Of a DNA stretch of 64,000 bases, positions 1 through 8,022 are shown one piece after another. A model generated the notes under the pieces. That model made no database searches. It was not told the origin of the DNA and was given only the letters and a program-made list of their open reading frames with translations. Position numbers and translations under genes: made by a program. The DNA is from a virus: IMG/VR virus record IMGVR_UViG_3300042922_000313, positions 1 through 64,000 of that record. One strand, 5' to 3'. Position 1 is the stretch's first letter. Each line of letters begins with the position of its first letter.

Positions 1-507
1 GTCAATAACCTTTACAATTTTATCAATATCCTTCTTCTGATACTGACTATTCATTTTAACCATATCATTAATTGCTTTCTTTTGAAGTCTGGCATTTTCA
101 AGCTGTTCTTTAAGTAAATCTGTCACAAGTTTTGACACTTCATTATCCTTCTGCAACATCTTCTGTTTACGGAATTCAATTTGCTCATCAATAGCCAATT
201 TAATTGCATCCCACTGTACTTTATTAACTCCACTATCTAATACAGCATAATCGATATTAACGCTCATATATAAAGAAAAGTTTTTGTTAAAATTATCCTC
301 AATTACGTTACCTTCCTCATCACTCGTAGGAAGAAATTCAATATCTGTGTAGTATTCGCAAAATGTTGCATTTAAAGTAGGTATCTTGCAAGTAGGAGAG
401 TAGTCAATATCATTACCATTTTCATCAACAGTAAAACAAGTATCAACAACACTATTTACAAATGTTAGCATTTCATTAAAGGTTAATTCCTTTTTGATTA
501 TATTCAT
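1..507 (-). CDS. Virion-operon protein of unknown function (3' end outside window)
   Basis: Open reading frame entering from the left edge; 169 residues are visible and there is no stop inside the window. It starts at an ATG preceded by CGGAGGAATTTAATAT. The first 100 residues are acidic and beta-rich; the end visible here is charged and helical, with Gln/Lys-rich heptads. It lies downstream of the tail-tube gene in the late operon, where many siphophages encode tail assembly chaperones, but I see no family motif, so this position is the only hint of function. Confidence 0.75.
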   Translation of the reverse strand, partial: MNIIKKELTFNEMLTFVNSVVDTCFTVDENGNDIDYSPTCKIPTLNATFCEYYTDIEFLPTSDEEGNVIEDNFNKNFSLYMSVNIDYAVLDSGVNKVQWDAIKLAIDEQIEFRKQKMLQKDNEVSKLVTDLLKEQLENARLQKKAINDMVKMNSQYQKKDIDKIVKVID

Positions 508-553
508 ATATTAAATTCCTCCGATTATTTAATTTTAAACATAAAAATAAGCC

Positions 554-1027
554 CTACTTATTTGTGGACTTTAAATTATGTATTGCCCAATATCCAATTC
601 CGATAGCGTCAGCTTCATCTTCAGAAACTTCAGCTTTATATTTTTCTTTTACAAATATCTTAGTATTTTCTTTTTGTTCAACTCGTTTCCTGCCTTTAAT
701 TTTGCAACACGACTTCCATGCAGTCGGCTCTATTATTGTAAATCCAATATTGATGTTAAATAAATAAGCCATGATAATTCCTTGTAACTGACTCAATTGT
801 TGAAAAGTCCCATGATTATTTTGAAATTGAACTTGCTCGAATACTATGTAATCTGGATTGACATCTTTTATTAGTGCGATTATCTTATCATTCATTTCTT
901 TCATTCGCTCTATTGGATTAGTTTCATCTTTATTAGATTTGAGTAACCCATATGTATCCAGATTATTATCTGTAAATATAGAATAACCTGTTATTTTTGT
1001 TGATTGATCTAAATTTAATATTTTCGT
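554..1027 (-). CDS. RuvC-like Holliday junction resolvase, apparent ACG start
   Basis: 157-residue RNase H-fold nuclease expected to cut branched DNA before packaging or during recombination. The first catalytic Asp sits in LNLDQSTKITGYS near residue 6, the Glu in YIVFEQVQF, and the last acidic pair in EDEADAIGIGYWA near the C-terminus, which is the normal RuvC order. The catalytic N-terminus lies upstream of the first ATG (904), and a TAA stop directly precedes codon 1027. The only start that keeps the active site and fits the AAAGAGGTG ribosome site is ACG at 1027 (ATA two codons later is the alternative). Starting at ATG 904 would remove strand 1 and the catalytic Asp. It sits in the late operon after tail genes. 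Confidence 0.88.
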   Translation of the reverse strand, partial: TKILNLDQSTKITGYSIFTDNNLDTYGLLKSNKDETNPIERMKEMNDKIIALIKDVNPDYIVFEQVQFQNNHGTFQQLSQLQGIIMAYLFNINIGFTIIEPTAWKSCCKIKGRKRVEQKENTKIFVKEKYKAEVSEDEADAIGIGYWAIHNLKSTNK

Positions 1028-1040
1028 TTAATTCACCTCT

Positions 1041-1229
1041 TTAATTAGATTTCTTCCCATAAAAACCTGTAGTATTTACTATATAGTTTTGAGGTAGAAT
1101 ATCATCTACTTTTCTAACCATCGATTTACCACAAACCAAACATGGTTCATCTGGTTTATATTCACTCATTTTCTTTGTTATCGTTTCATCTACATTGCAA
1201 TAATTACAATGAAATTTATAATCTGGTAT
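1041..1229 (-). CDS. Small FmdB-like zinc-ribbon protein, probable ATA start
   Basis: About 62 residues beginning MPDYKFHCNYC and followed by CLVCGK, giving two CxxC knuckles typical of FmdB-type zinc ribbons, whose members characteristically begin MPxYxYxC. The start that gives this beginning is ATA at 1229, eight bases after AGGAAGGG. An in-frame GTG at 1238 exists but overlaps the ribosome site itself. Proteins of this kind are often found in phage genomes next to resolvases; a direct role is unknown. The gene lies only 13 bp upstream of the resolvase gene, so the two are probably co-translated. Confidence 0.7.
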   Translation of the reverse strand: MPDYKFHCNYCNVDETITKKMSEYKPDEPCLVCGKSMVRKVDDILPQNYIVNTTGFYGKKSN

Positions 1230-1265
1230 TGTAATCACCCTTCCTAATTTAATAAAATGATGGAT

Positions 1266-1478
1266 TTATGCCAACTGATGTTTATCCCATAACTCATATA
1301 ACTCAGACGTTTCTTTCCGATTAAATACAAAACATAAACACTTTCTTTTCTCGTGCCAAAAACAATCAATAAGCCTTGCACCATTTTTCATATATAATCC
1401 GGCTTGATTTGTTAACATAAGAAAAACCATATCGTCACCTTCATATGGTTCTCCAGTAATTCTAGACTGAATTTTGAT
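1266..1478 (-). CDS. Small unknown protein, probable ATC start
   Basis: 70 residues (start KIQSRITGEPYEGDDMVFL after the initiator). A full AAGGAGG lies eight bases before an ATC codon at 1478, with ATT one codon earlier as the alternative; no ATG, GTG or TTG precedes the conserved-looking beginning. The protein has a hydrophobic core and a Trp/Cys-rich middle (DCFWHEKRKCLCF), and reads as a genuine folded domain. It lies between a terminator hairpin and the zinc-ribbon gene in the late operon. No family recognised. Confidence 0.55.
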   Translation of the reverse strand: MKIQSRITGEPYEGDDMVFLMLTNQAGLYMKNGARLIDCFWHEKRKCLCFVFNRKETSELYELWDKHQLA

Positions 1479-1505
1479 AATGATTACCTCCTTAATCGTA
1501 AAAAA

Positions 1506-1549
1506 ATAGGTATACTACACCAATATAAAAAATAGTGTAGTATACCTAT
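1506..1549 (-). terminator. Strong terminator hairpin
   Basis: Perfect 15-bp stem (ATAGGTATACTACAC with its complement) with a 14-nt loop. On the minus strand it is followed by a run of seven T, so it should end transcripts coming from the zinc-finger gene at 1570-1905. Genes at 554-1478 lie beyond it and so depend on read-through or another promoter. Confidence 0.85.
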
Positions 1550-1569
1550 TAATAATTGTATGCTATCCA

Positions 1570-1905
1570 CTATTTTTTATTTTTATATGAAACTTTATTT
1601 TCCATATTAACCACAGGTTCTTCTGCTGGTTGTGTATTTTTTTGTTTTAATATATTTTCAATATCTTTTTTGATATCGTCATTGAAAGTATCAAGTTCAC
1701 TCAAATCACATTTCTCTAATAATGAGTTTGCTTCATCTATTGAAATGTGTTGGTAAAAACTCCTGTTGACAATATCAAAAATAGTCTTGCAATTTTCTTT
1801 ATCAAACATAATATGCCATGTTTCTAGTTCTCTGTCTTCATAACAACTAGGGCAGTAACTATGCTTTTTGCCGCATGTAAAACAAGTTCTATTTAGTTTT
1901 GCCAT
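1570..1905 (-). CDS. Small zinc-finger phage protein, tail chaperone position
   Basis: 111 residues starting at ATG after AAGGAGGGATT. The N-terminus holds CFTCGKKHSYCPSC, a compact four-Cys zinc knuckle, followed by an acidic helical region and a Lys-rich tail. It follows the tail-tube gene directly, where a tail assembly chaperone is commonly found, but no frameshift overlap with a longer product is visible. It is the last gene before the 1506-1549 terminator. Function unknown. Confidence 0.7.
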   Translation of the reverse strand: MAKLNRTCFTCGKKHSYCPSCYEDRELETWHIMFDKENCKTIFDIVNRSFYQHISIDEANSLLEKCDLSELDTFNDDIKKDIENILKQKNTQPAEEPVVNMENKVSYKNKK

Positions 1906-1927
1906 AATCCCTCCTTAGATTATAATA

Positions 1928-1952
1928 ATGGGTGAGTATTAAACCCACCCAT
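1928..1952 (-). terminator. Hairpin after tail-tube gene
   Basis: Seven-base-pair stem ATGGGTG/CACCCAT directly after the tail-tube stop codon. The downstream run is AT-rich but not a pure T tract, so it may be a partial terminator or a mRNA 3'-end stabiliser. Confidence 0.5.
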
Positions 1953-1960
1953 ATGTAATA

Positions 1961-2749
1961 TTAATCCATCTGTGGAATAACAATCTTAAATAGAGTCTTT
2001 TTCTTATCGCAATATGCCTGTTGTGCCTTCATACTAAAAGGATGTTTAGATTCTGTTGAGAAGGATATTTCGGTATTAGGATCAAGTTTTGCGTTAGGAA
2101 AAATGATATATGCATAGATTAAAGTTGTAGGATCACATACGTCGTTACCGAGAACTTCCATAATAAATTTACCTGCTTTAGGAAATTCTGTTGCAGAAGC
2201 AACTACCTCTACTGCATTTTCGGTTTCATACTCGTACATAACGAAAATCTGAGATCCAACTGTAACGCTTGTTGGTAAAGTAATGGTCTTGCTTGCAACA
2301 TCGTAAGCAAACTTATCAGTAGTAGCAGTAGCATTAACAACATATTTCTTACCCATTGTACTATCACCTTTTAATTCATAAATAGCTGTAATTGGTACAG
2401 TAGGTGTTTTCTTTAATACAACTGTAGTTCCGGTTACATCAATGTTTTCAAATATAGGAGATACAACCTTACTAGATGCACTAGCAACCTTCTTTGTTGC
2501 TCCCTGTTGTGTAGCAAATAAATTTAAGTCAAACATTGAGTTCTCTGCTGATAATGTTGCATTTTTTGCCAAGTGGTAAGTCTGGATAGTAGTTCCTAAG
2601 GCATCAACAGCCGTCTTCTCGTCAGCAGAACACTGTAAGCTAGGGTTCTCAATCTGATTGATTGAATACATAACTGAACCATCTGCTGTAGATGTCATAA
2701 TACCACGTAAAATTCTATCGATAATAAAATTCGATACGTCAAAAGCCAT
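1961..2749 (-). CDS. Putative major tail tube protein
   Basis: 262 residues starting MAFDVSNFIIDRILRG at an ATG eight bases after AAGGAGG (an upstream in-frame TTG at 2803 lacks a ribosome site). Beta-rich with low Cys, and repeated Thr/Val/Ala-rich strands after residue 100, fitting a structural protein made in large amounts. It lies after the connector and tail-terminator-like genes and before small chaperone-like genes, the usual siphophage place for the tail tube. The assignment rests on order, size and composition; I cannot point to a diagnostic motif. Confidence 0.65.
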   Translation of the reverse strand: MAFDVSNFIIDRILRGIMTSTADGSVMYSINQIENPSLQCSADEKTAVDALGTTIQTYHLAKNATLSAENSMFDLNLFATQQGATKKVASASSKVVSPIFENIDVTGTTVVLKKTPTVPITAIYELKGDSTMGKKYVVNATATTDKFAYDVASKTITLPTSVTVGSQIFVMYEYETENAVEVVASATEFPKAGKFIMEVLGNDVCDPTTLIYAYIIFPNAKLDPNTEISFSTESKHPFSMKAQQAYCDKKKTLFKIVIPQMD

Positions 2750-2795
2750 GTTTATTTCCTCCTTTAAATAATTTTTGGTATAAAAAAGAACCTGT

Positions 2796-3524
2796 TCAAT
2801 CAAGCTCTTTCATCCAATTTAATTCTGATTTAGTTATTTTGGTTTGGTCTACATTTCCACAATAAATGCCTAATTTTAATACTTCTACGTGTTTAATCTC
2901 TTGAATTCGTTTAACGCTGTCCATAAATTCACATAAACCAACCTCTTTTAATTCTCTTAGTTTATACTTAAAACCAGCACTATTCACCATTGACGAAATA
3001 AGCGGTTTTAATATAGATATAAATTCTTTATTTTTACTTAAAGCTCTTTTATCTCTATCTTCATCGATGAGTATTTTTTTTGTATACTGATTTGCAGCAC
3101 GTTCTATTTTCTTTCTAAATCCGTGCATTTTTCTTATATATTCTGCCATTAACGTATATATATGTCTATCAATGATAATATCGTTAGTTTCATCATACAT
3201 TACGGTTTCGTCATTATCTTTTCTACGATATACATCAAACATAGACAAATCGATATTCCCAAGTAATAAATAGGTGCATTCTTTAGTTAAAGTCTTTGAC
3301 AACATAATAAATAACTCAAAATCACTTATTTCTTCATAATCTATGTCCATATCCCAAAGTACAGATTTCATATCAGACGGAATAGCAACCAAAGTTTGAG
3401 CCATTGAAAAATAACGTTCTTCTCCAAATTCAACAATATCGCCAATAGTAGGTTGTTTTATAACTATTTTATTATTTATTATGTAGTCATTCCCGAAATA
3501 CAATTGCAAATCATCGATTGCCAT
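2796..3524 (-). CDS. Unknown virion-operon protein
   Basis: 242 residues, ATG after GGGGTGAAGGTGA, overlapping the upstream gene by 14 bp, which indicates translational coupling. The N-terminal 100 residues are acidic and mixed alpha/beta (IVEFGEERYFSM); residues 125-200 are basic and helical (RKKIERAANQYTKK). It sits between a probable tail-terminator gene and the tail-tube gene, so a tail assembly or connector role is likely, but nothing specific can be assigned. Confidence 0.65.
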   Translation of the reverse strand: MAIDDLQLYFGNDYIINNKIVIKQPTIGDIVEFGEERYFSMAQTLVAIPSDMKSVLWDMDIDYEEISDFELFIMLSKTLTKECTYLLLGNIDLSMFDVYRRKDNDETVMYDETNDIIIDRHIYTLMAEYIRKMHGFRKKIERAANQYTKKILIDEDRDKRALSKNKEFISILKPLISSMVNSAGFKYKLRELKEVGLCEFMDSVKRIQEIKHVEVLKLGIYCGNVDQTKITKSELNWMKELD

Positions 3525-3996
3525 TCACCTTCACCCCATTCTTTAAACTATTGAGTGTAAGATTTTTAAATTGTAATGTCCTCATATGATATTCTTTTTC
3601 TAAAATACTTTCAGTGTCAGAATACAATTCTAATTCAAGACCTAAAAAATTACTCCAATTAAAACTTTCTAATATAACACCACCTAGCACATCATATCTA
3701 TTTCCCCATGCTGTTTTAATATCTGATTCATGACAAATAGCTGATATAGTAATATTGACGTTTTTATATAAATCATTATAATTAGAGCTTCGCGCGTCAA
3801 AAGCAAAACATATATAATTCTTAACAGATAATGTTATATTTGGTATTTTCATGTAAGGAAATATATTTACATTTTTCATTTGATCTGGGTTGTTTTGTGT
3901 AATTTCTGGATTATTTATTAAAGTAACTATATCTGGAATGGAGCATAATTTATTCATAATTTTATTTTTATATTTAACAACATCAGATACAACCAA
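3511..3996 (-). CDS. Putative tail terminator / neck protein
   Basis: 161 residues. AGGAGG is followed eight bases later by TTG at 3996, which I take as the start; an in-frame GTG at 4005 abuts the ribosome site. The alternation of strands (NITLSVKNYICFAFDARS) with a helical end fits small neck proteins that close the tail tube. The assignment comes from position between connector genes and the tail tube. It overlaps the next gene. Confidence 0.5.
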   Translation of the reverse strand: MVVSDVVKYKNKIMNKLCSIPDIVTLINNPEITQNNPDQMKNVNIFPYMKIPNITLSVKNYICFAFDARSSNYNDLYKNVNITISAICHESDIKTAWGNRYDVLGGVILESFNWSNFLGLELELYSDTESILEKEYHMRTLQFKNLTLNSLKNGVKVNGNR

Positions 3997-4008
3997 ATAC
4001 TCCACCTC

Positions 4009-4998
4009 CTATATAATTAATAATAGTTGTATACTACCTTTGTATAAATTGTTACCGTTACTTACATTTGCTTTAATTAACACGCCCAGTAAATCATAAT
4101 TTTCAGCAACTTTAATTTTAGCTAAATTACCATCGTAGACTATTGTAAAGGCATTAGTATATCCTGTTGGTAATTCCAAGTTCCAAACAGCAGTCACTCC
4201 TGTAGCAACACTACCGTCAGCATTATAAAATGATGGTGTTAAAGACCGATAAACACTACTACCAATCGTTATCTCGTTATTTGGGTTGCTACATGTTATA
4301 GTTGCATATGAAGTTCCTTCAGGTGGAGTAGGAGTAGTACTAGGATCTCTGTAATCACATATTCCCAAATCAGGTCTATCGTCATTTTCTCCAGATGCAC
4401 ACTGTTCTAGCGTTAATTCAATTAACCCTTTATCACCATAAGCATATTCAACATTATTTACCTTAGTTATTTTATAGCTTCTAGGGTTAACCATGTCTCT
4501 GTCAATGTATAACCGTCTGTCTTCTCGAAGAGTATTTGTATTCTCATCAAAAGGCAATTTTATGTGTATCGTTCCATTTGGTGTCGTCAAAGTATTATTC
4601 TCATCAACACCAAGTGTATTATTAGTCGATGTAATACATGGATAGGAGAGTATAGTACCGTCTGGTGATTGGAATTTTAGGATGTGGTTGGTTAACTCCA
4701 TTTGTCCATCTACATAAACTTCGCTATCAATATCAGCTTTTGTAACTAACCAAGTAGAGTTATTCCACACAATATAATCTCCAACAGTAAAAGTTTCATT
4801 TGGTAATGATTTAATTTCTTTGATGTTAGGATTAGTAGCAGAATCTATCATTAAATGAGTATCAACATCATTAACATTAACTGTTTTATACGATAGAGAA
4901 GATTGTGAATCTTTTAAGATAGATTGCTTTAATCTGTTTAGTTCACGTTCTCTCTGTGTTGCACCCATTAGATTAATTCTTGCGGAATATCTATCCAA
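4009..4998 (-). CDS. Neck/connector structural protein with C-terminal Ig-like domain
   Basis: 329 residues, TTG start after GAAGGGAAGTGA. Residues 1-45 are charged and helical, 45-225 are beta-rich (TVGDYIVWNNSTWLVTKAD), then a Thr/Pro linker (DPSTTPTPPEGTS, about 227-240) leads to a C-terminal domain of about 90 residues whose pattern (ATITCSNPNNEITIG, FTIVYDGNLAKIKV) resembles bacterial Ig-like folds displayed on virions. The linker and appended domain suggest a surface-exposed decoration on a head-tail joining protein. Confidence 0.55.
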   Translation of the reverse strand: MDRYSARINLMGATQRERELNRLKQSILKDSQSSLSYKTVNVNDVDTHLMIDSATNPNIKEIKSLPNETFTVGDYIVWNNSTWLVTKADIDSEVYVDGQMELTNHILKFQSPDGTILSYPCITSTNNTLGVDENNTLTTPNGTIHIKLPFDENTNTLREDRRLYIDRDMVNPRSYKITKVNNVEYAYGDKGLIELTLEQCASGENDDRPDLGICDYRDPSTTPTPPEGTSYATITCSNPNNEITIGSSVYRSLTPSFYNADGSVATGVTAVWNLELPTGYTNAFTIVYDGNLAKIKVAENYDLLGVLIKANVSNGNNLYKGSIQLLLII

Positions 4999-5002
4999 AA
5001 AA

Positions 5003-5332
5003 TCACTTCCCTTCTTTGAAGTATTTGAAGTTAATGTCTTTTAATATTTTTATACATTTAAAAACTTCTTTCTTGCATACATCATCCGTATAGTTTTCAG
5101 ATATTAAAAACTGAATAGTATTTAATACTGTTATAAACTGAGGCTCATCAACTAACACAAACAGTAATTCTTTGTTTCCAATTAGCTCTCTTTGATAGCT
5201 TTCAAGATATGAAATTAATGTAGATGATTTTTCTTCTTTGAGTGGTAAAATCTTATATGTTTTATTTATAAGAAACTCAAAGTATTTATAAAAATTTTCA
5301 TTTGGCAGTAAACCATATTTCACTTCAATCAT
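5003..5332 (-). CDS. Small unknown head-tail joining protein
   Basis: 109 residues, helical with many Leu/Lys/Glu, overlapping the end of the upstream connector gene by 4 bp (ATGA-type coupling). No motif recognised. Position among connector genes suggests a neck component. Confidence 0.6.
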   Translation of the reverse strand: MIEVKYGLLPNENFYKYFEFLINKTYKILPLKEEKSSTLISYLESYQRELIGNKELLFVLVDEPQFITVLNTIQFLISENYTDDVCKKEVFKCIKILKDINFKYFKEGK

Positions 5333-5760
5333 GTTTTCATCACATCCATATCACCATGAATAAAAGAGTATTCATTCATTCTTGATTTAGCTGCTTTATG
5401 AGCATCTTTATATCTACTTTGGATTGCATTTAATAAATTAGCTGGAGATATTTTTTCAAAGTCTTTTGTGTTTAGCCTATTTCTTAGATTTTCAGCATTA
5501 TTTACATACGGCTGTAACCATATCTCAATCATTGTCTCGCTAAGAATATCAATAACATCATCATCAAGTGTTTGATTGAATTGTAATAAAACATCATCTC
5601 TGTCAGCTAAATTAATTTTGCATATTCTTTTAAATCTTGTACACGCCTTATTCATAGTACTTAGTAAAATCTCATCTTGTACTGATTGGAGGTATAATAG
5701 TAGGTCTGGATCAGTAATTTTATCTTTAAAATCATCGTATACAACTTTATAGTTTGTCAT
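5329..5760 (-). CDS. Putative head-tail connector protein
   Basis: 143 residues, almost all helical, starting at ATG after GGGGGTTGTAA. Size, helix content and place straight after the capsid-associated gene match the small helical adaptor proteins that dock to the portal ring. No diagnostic residues are visible, so this is a positional call. Confidence 0.5.
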   Translation of the reverse strand: MTNYKVVYDDFKDKITDPDLLLYLQSVQDEILLSTMNKACTRFKRICKINLADRDDVLLQFNQTLDDDVIDILSETMIEIWLQPYVNNAENLRNRLNTKDFEKISPANLLNAIQSRYKDAHKAAKSRMNEYSFIHGDMDVMKT

Positions 5761-5770
5761 TTACAACCCC

Positions 5771-6409
5771 CTAGTATGAAGGCTTTAATTCAACATCAAG
5801 AGCCTTTTCTAATGCTTCAATTCTATTTGAAGAGTCCAACTCTTTACTATCAATTAATTTTTTAGCTTTAGCTGCAATAGTGTCTTTTACGCCCTTTGAT
5901 AATTTTGAAACCAATGCTTTTATTTCGTCTGGAGTTTTTGTAAATACTTCATCTAAATCTTCACCAATTATAGCATTCTCATAATATTTAGATACTTCGA
6001 GGAAGTTGTATACATCTGTTGCAGAATATTCGTCTGTATCTTCAAAGAAAATCCAATTGTTAATATAGAAACTCTTGTTTGTATTTCTCATAGACAATAA
6101 TTCAGATAATTCAATATACTCAACTGAACCGTACTCATCCCATTCAACCTGATATCCATTTATCTTTCTTGATGCATAAACTAAAATACCTTGAACACCA
6201 CTTCTACAAGGTATTAGTGTATCCAGTGGGATTTTCTTCTTGGTTTTGTTTGATGTATTTACATTTGATTTTTTGATTTCATTATCAGAATCTTTGGTTG
6301 TGTATTTTTGCTCAAATTCTTTACGAATCTTTTCTTCTAATTCAGCTTTTAACTGAGCTTCAAGTTCAGCTTGTTTTGCTTCACGTTGTTCCTTTGTTAA
6401 TCCAGCCAT
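5771..6409 (-). CDS. Capsid-adjacent structural protein with N-terminal coiled coil
   Basis: 212 residues. Residues 1-40 form a strongly charged coiled coil (KEQREAKQAELEAQLKAELEEK), followed by a low-complexity Lys/Ser/Asn linker to about 65, a compact middle domain (SGVQGILVYASRKINGYQVEWDEYG region) and a helical C-terminus. It lies directly downstream of the capsid gene, separated by a hairpin. A head or connector role is likely; no family recognised. Confidence 0.6.
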   Translation of the reverse strand: MAGLTKEQREAKQAELEAQLKAELEEKIRKEFEQKYTTKDSDNEIKKSNVNTSNKTKKKIPLDTLIPCRSGVQGILVYASRKINGYQVEWDEYGSVEYIELSELLSMRNTNKSFYINNWIFFEDTDEYSATDVYNFLEVSKYYENAIIGEDLDEVFTKTPDEIKALVSKLSKGVKDTIAAKAKKLIDSKELDSSNRIEALEKALDVELKPSY

Positions 6410-6434
6410 TTTGTATCCTCCTTTTATTCAGCAA

Positions 6435-6463
6435 TAGGTGGACAGTGTTTAACCATCCACCTA
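6435..6463 (-). terminator. Hairpin after capsid gene
   Basis: Perfect 8-bp stem TAGGTGGA/TCCACCTA right after the major capsid stop codon. The T run is weak, so partial termination or 3'-end protection that raises the capsid message above downstream genes is plausible. Confidence 0.55.
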
Positions 6464-6482
6464 AAGTTTAATATATTATATA

Positions 6483-7475
6483 TTAACCAATTCTATAAGT
6501 ACCAAATACTTCGCTCATAACAATACCAGTATTGTATCTCTGAGCCATTAAGAATTCCTGAGATAAATCTGCATTATCCATAGGATTGCCAGGAATAATT
6601 AAGGTGTCACCTTCAGTAACCATCTTAATAAACTTATCATTACCAGCAACTACATGAAGATCGGTGTCATTTAAAATAAAGTTAGTAGTACCAGCTTTAT
6701 GTCCATTTTGCATAGCAATAACAGAGTTTGTTCCAACCTTACCAAAATAACCAACATTATATAAATCTTCTAATGCAGAATCAGCAGAAGCACCAGTAAT
6801 ACCAGTGATTTTCTTAACTGCTTGCTTGGAACCTAAAATATAAGCTTGCATACCAGTTGCTGCTTCAACATGATCAATAAGTTCAGTAAGTTTAGATTCG
6901 GTAAATGTACCACTTACTTGATAAGGAGCTACTAACTTACTATATGTACCTGCAAATGCTGTATAGATATCCTGATTAGTTTTAAGCAAGAATGATCTTG
7001 CAACTCTATCAATTAAATCGTTGATATTAATTCTACCAGCTAATACTCTGTTAAGCTCTTCGTAAATCTTGATAGTTTTTAACTGAGGTGTTACATATAC
7101 AGTTTCACCACCAACGATACGCTGTCTTCTAACTCCCTGAGTACCTTCAGCAGTATCAGCAACTGTAAATAAGGAACTGTCGCCAACAACGAAAGAATCC
7201 TGATCTCCAAGTGCCTTATTTCTAAAATCAACAAAATTGAAGATAGGAGAAGAAGTAGGAAGACCTTCGATTACTGTTTTTGTTACGATTTCCTCCATAA
7301 TTGCGAATAACTTTTTGCACTCGCCATCTCTAATTGCTCTATAATCCAAAGAAGCTTTACCATTGTTAGCTTCAATCAAAGCCTGTCTTAAAACTTCCAT
7401 AGAATCTGTAGTAGAATAATTTCCACTAACTTTACCTTTATAGCTATCAATAGCTAATTTTACAACATCATTCAT
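6483..7475 (-). CDS. Major capsid protein
   Basis: 330 residues, ATG start after AGCGAGGTATATTTA. Features of HK97-type capsids are present: a charged N-terminal helix region, an extended arm rich in polar residues (residues 60-110), an acidic and Gly-rich E-loop-like stretch and a long alpha/beta body ending in MSEVFGTYRIG. It lies between the decoration-like gene and the connector genes, the standard order. There is no separate scaffold gene, which is consistent with the long C-terminal part of the protease gene upstream serving as scaffold. Confidence 0.8.
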   Translation of the reverse strand: MNDVVKLAIDSYKGKVSGNYSTTDSMEVLRQALIEANNGKASLDYRAIRDGECKKLFAIMEEIVTKTVIEGLPTSSPIFNFVDFRNKALGDQDSFVVGDSSLFTVADTAEGTQGVRRQRIVGGETVYVTPQLKTIKIYEELNRVLAGRININDLIDRVARSFLLKTNQDIYTAFAGTYSKLVAPYQVSGTFTESKLTELIDHVEAATGMQAYILGSKQAVKKITGITGASADSALEDLYNVGYFGKVGTNSVIAMQNGHKAGTTNFILNDTDLHVVAGNDKFIKMVTEGDTLIIPGNPMDNADLSQEFLMAQRYNTGIVMSEVFGTYRIG

Positions 7476-7508
7476 TAAATATACCTCGCTTTCATTATAG
7501 TTTTATAC

Positions 7509-7994
7509 TTACTGTACTTCAACTACATACAGTGTCTTTGTGCCAACGGTATCAATAGCAATAACTTTACCAACCTGAGTTGATCCAACAGTTAAAGTAG
7601 TAACAACCTTCATAGTTGTAGCTGCCGCTAATTCTACAATCTTACCAACGGTAGGAGTAGTGTCAAATGCTTCTGCGGTAGCTGAGAAGATATCGCCCTT
7701 TTGCAGCACACCAACTCTAACTACAGCGTCTGCTGCATTTTCGAATTCGTCTAATTGCTTCTTTTCATCATACATAACTTCTGGAGTACAAACTAATCCG
7801 TAATATGTAGTAGTAGCTGCCGGAGCTGCTAATTTATGAATTTCTCTTTCACCAGTTACTAAATCACCAACAGCTACCATCTGACCATTCTGGATTGCAG
7901 TTGCGGTTGTACTAACATAATACTTACCACTCTTAATAAGAGCAGGATTTTTTGTAAAGGCTACATTGTCGAGCCTAACGATACATTTTGCCAT
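7509..7994 (-). CDS. Head decoration / head-fibre-like protein
   Basis: 161 residues, ATG after AAGGAGGAATTA. Very rich in Ala/Thr/Val with short beta strands and few charged residues, like small trimeric capsid decoration proteins placed before the capsid gene. The pattern ...GDLVTGEREIHKLAAP... and DIFSATAEAFDTTPTVGK fits proteins that bind capsid surfaces. Position between protease and capsid genes supports the call. Confidence 0.65.
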   Translation of the reverse strand: MAKCIVRLDNVAFTKNPALIKSGKYYVSTTATAIQNGQMVAVGDLVTGEREIHKLAAPAATTTYYGLVCTPEVMYDEKKQLDEFENAADAVVRVGVLQKGDIFSATAEAFDTTPTVGKIVELAAATTMKVVTTLTVGSTQVGKVIAIDTVGTKTLYVVEVQ

Positions 7995-8022
7995 AATTTA
8001 ATTCCTCCTTGATTTAAATAGA

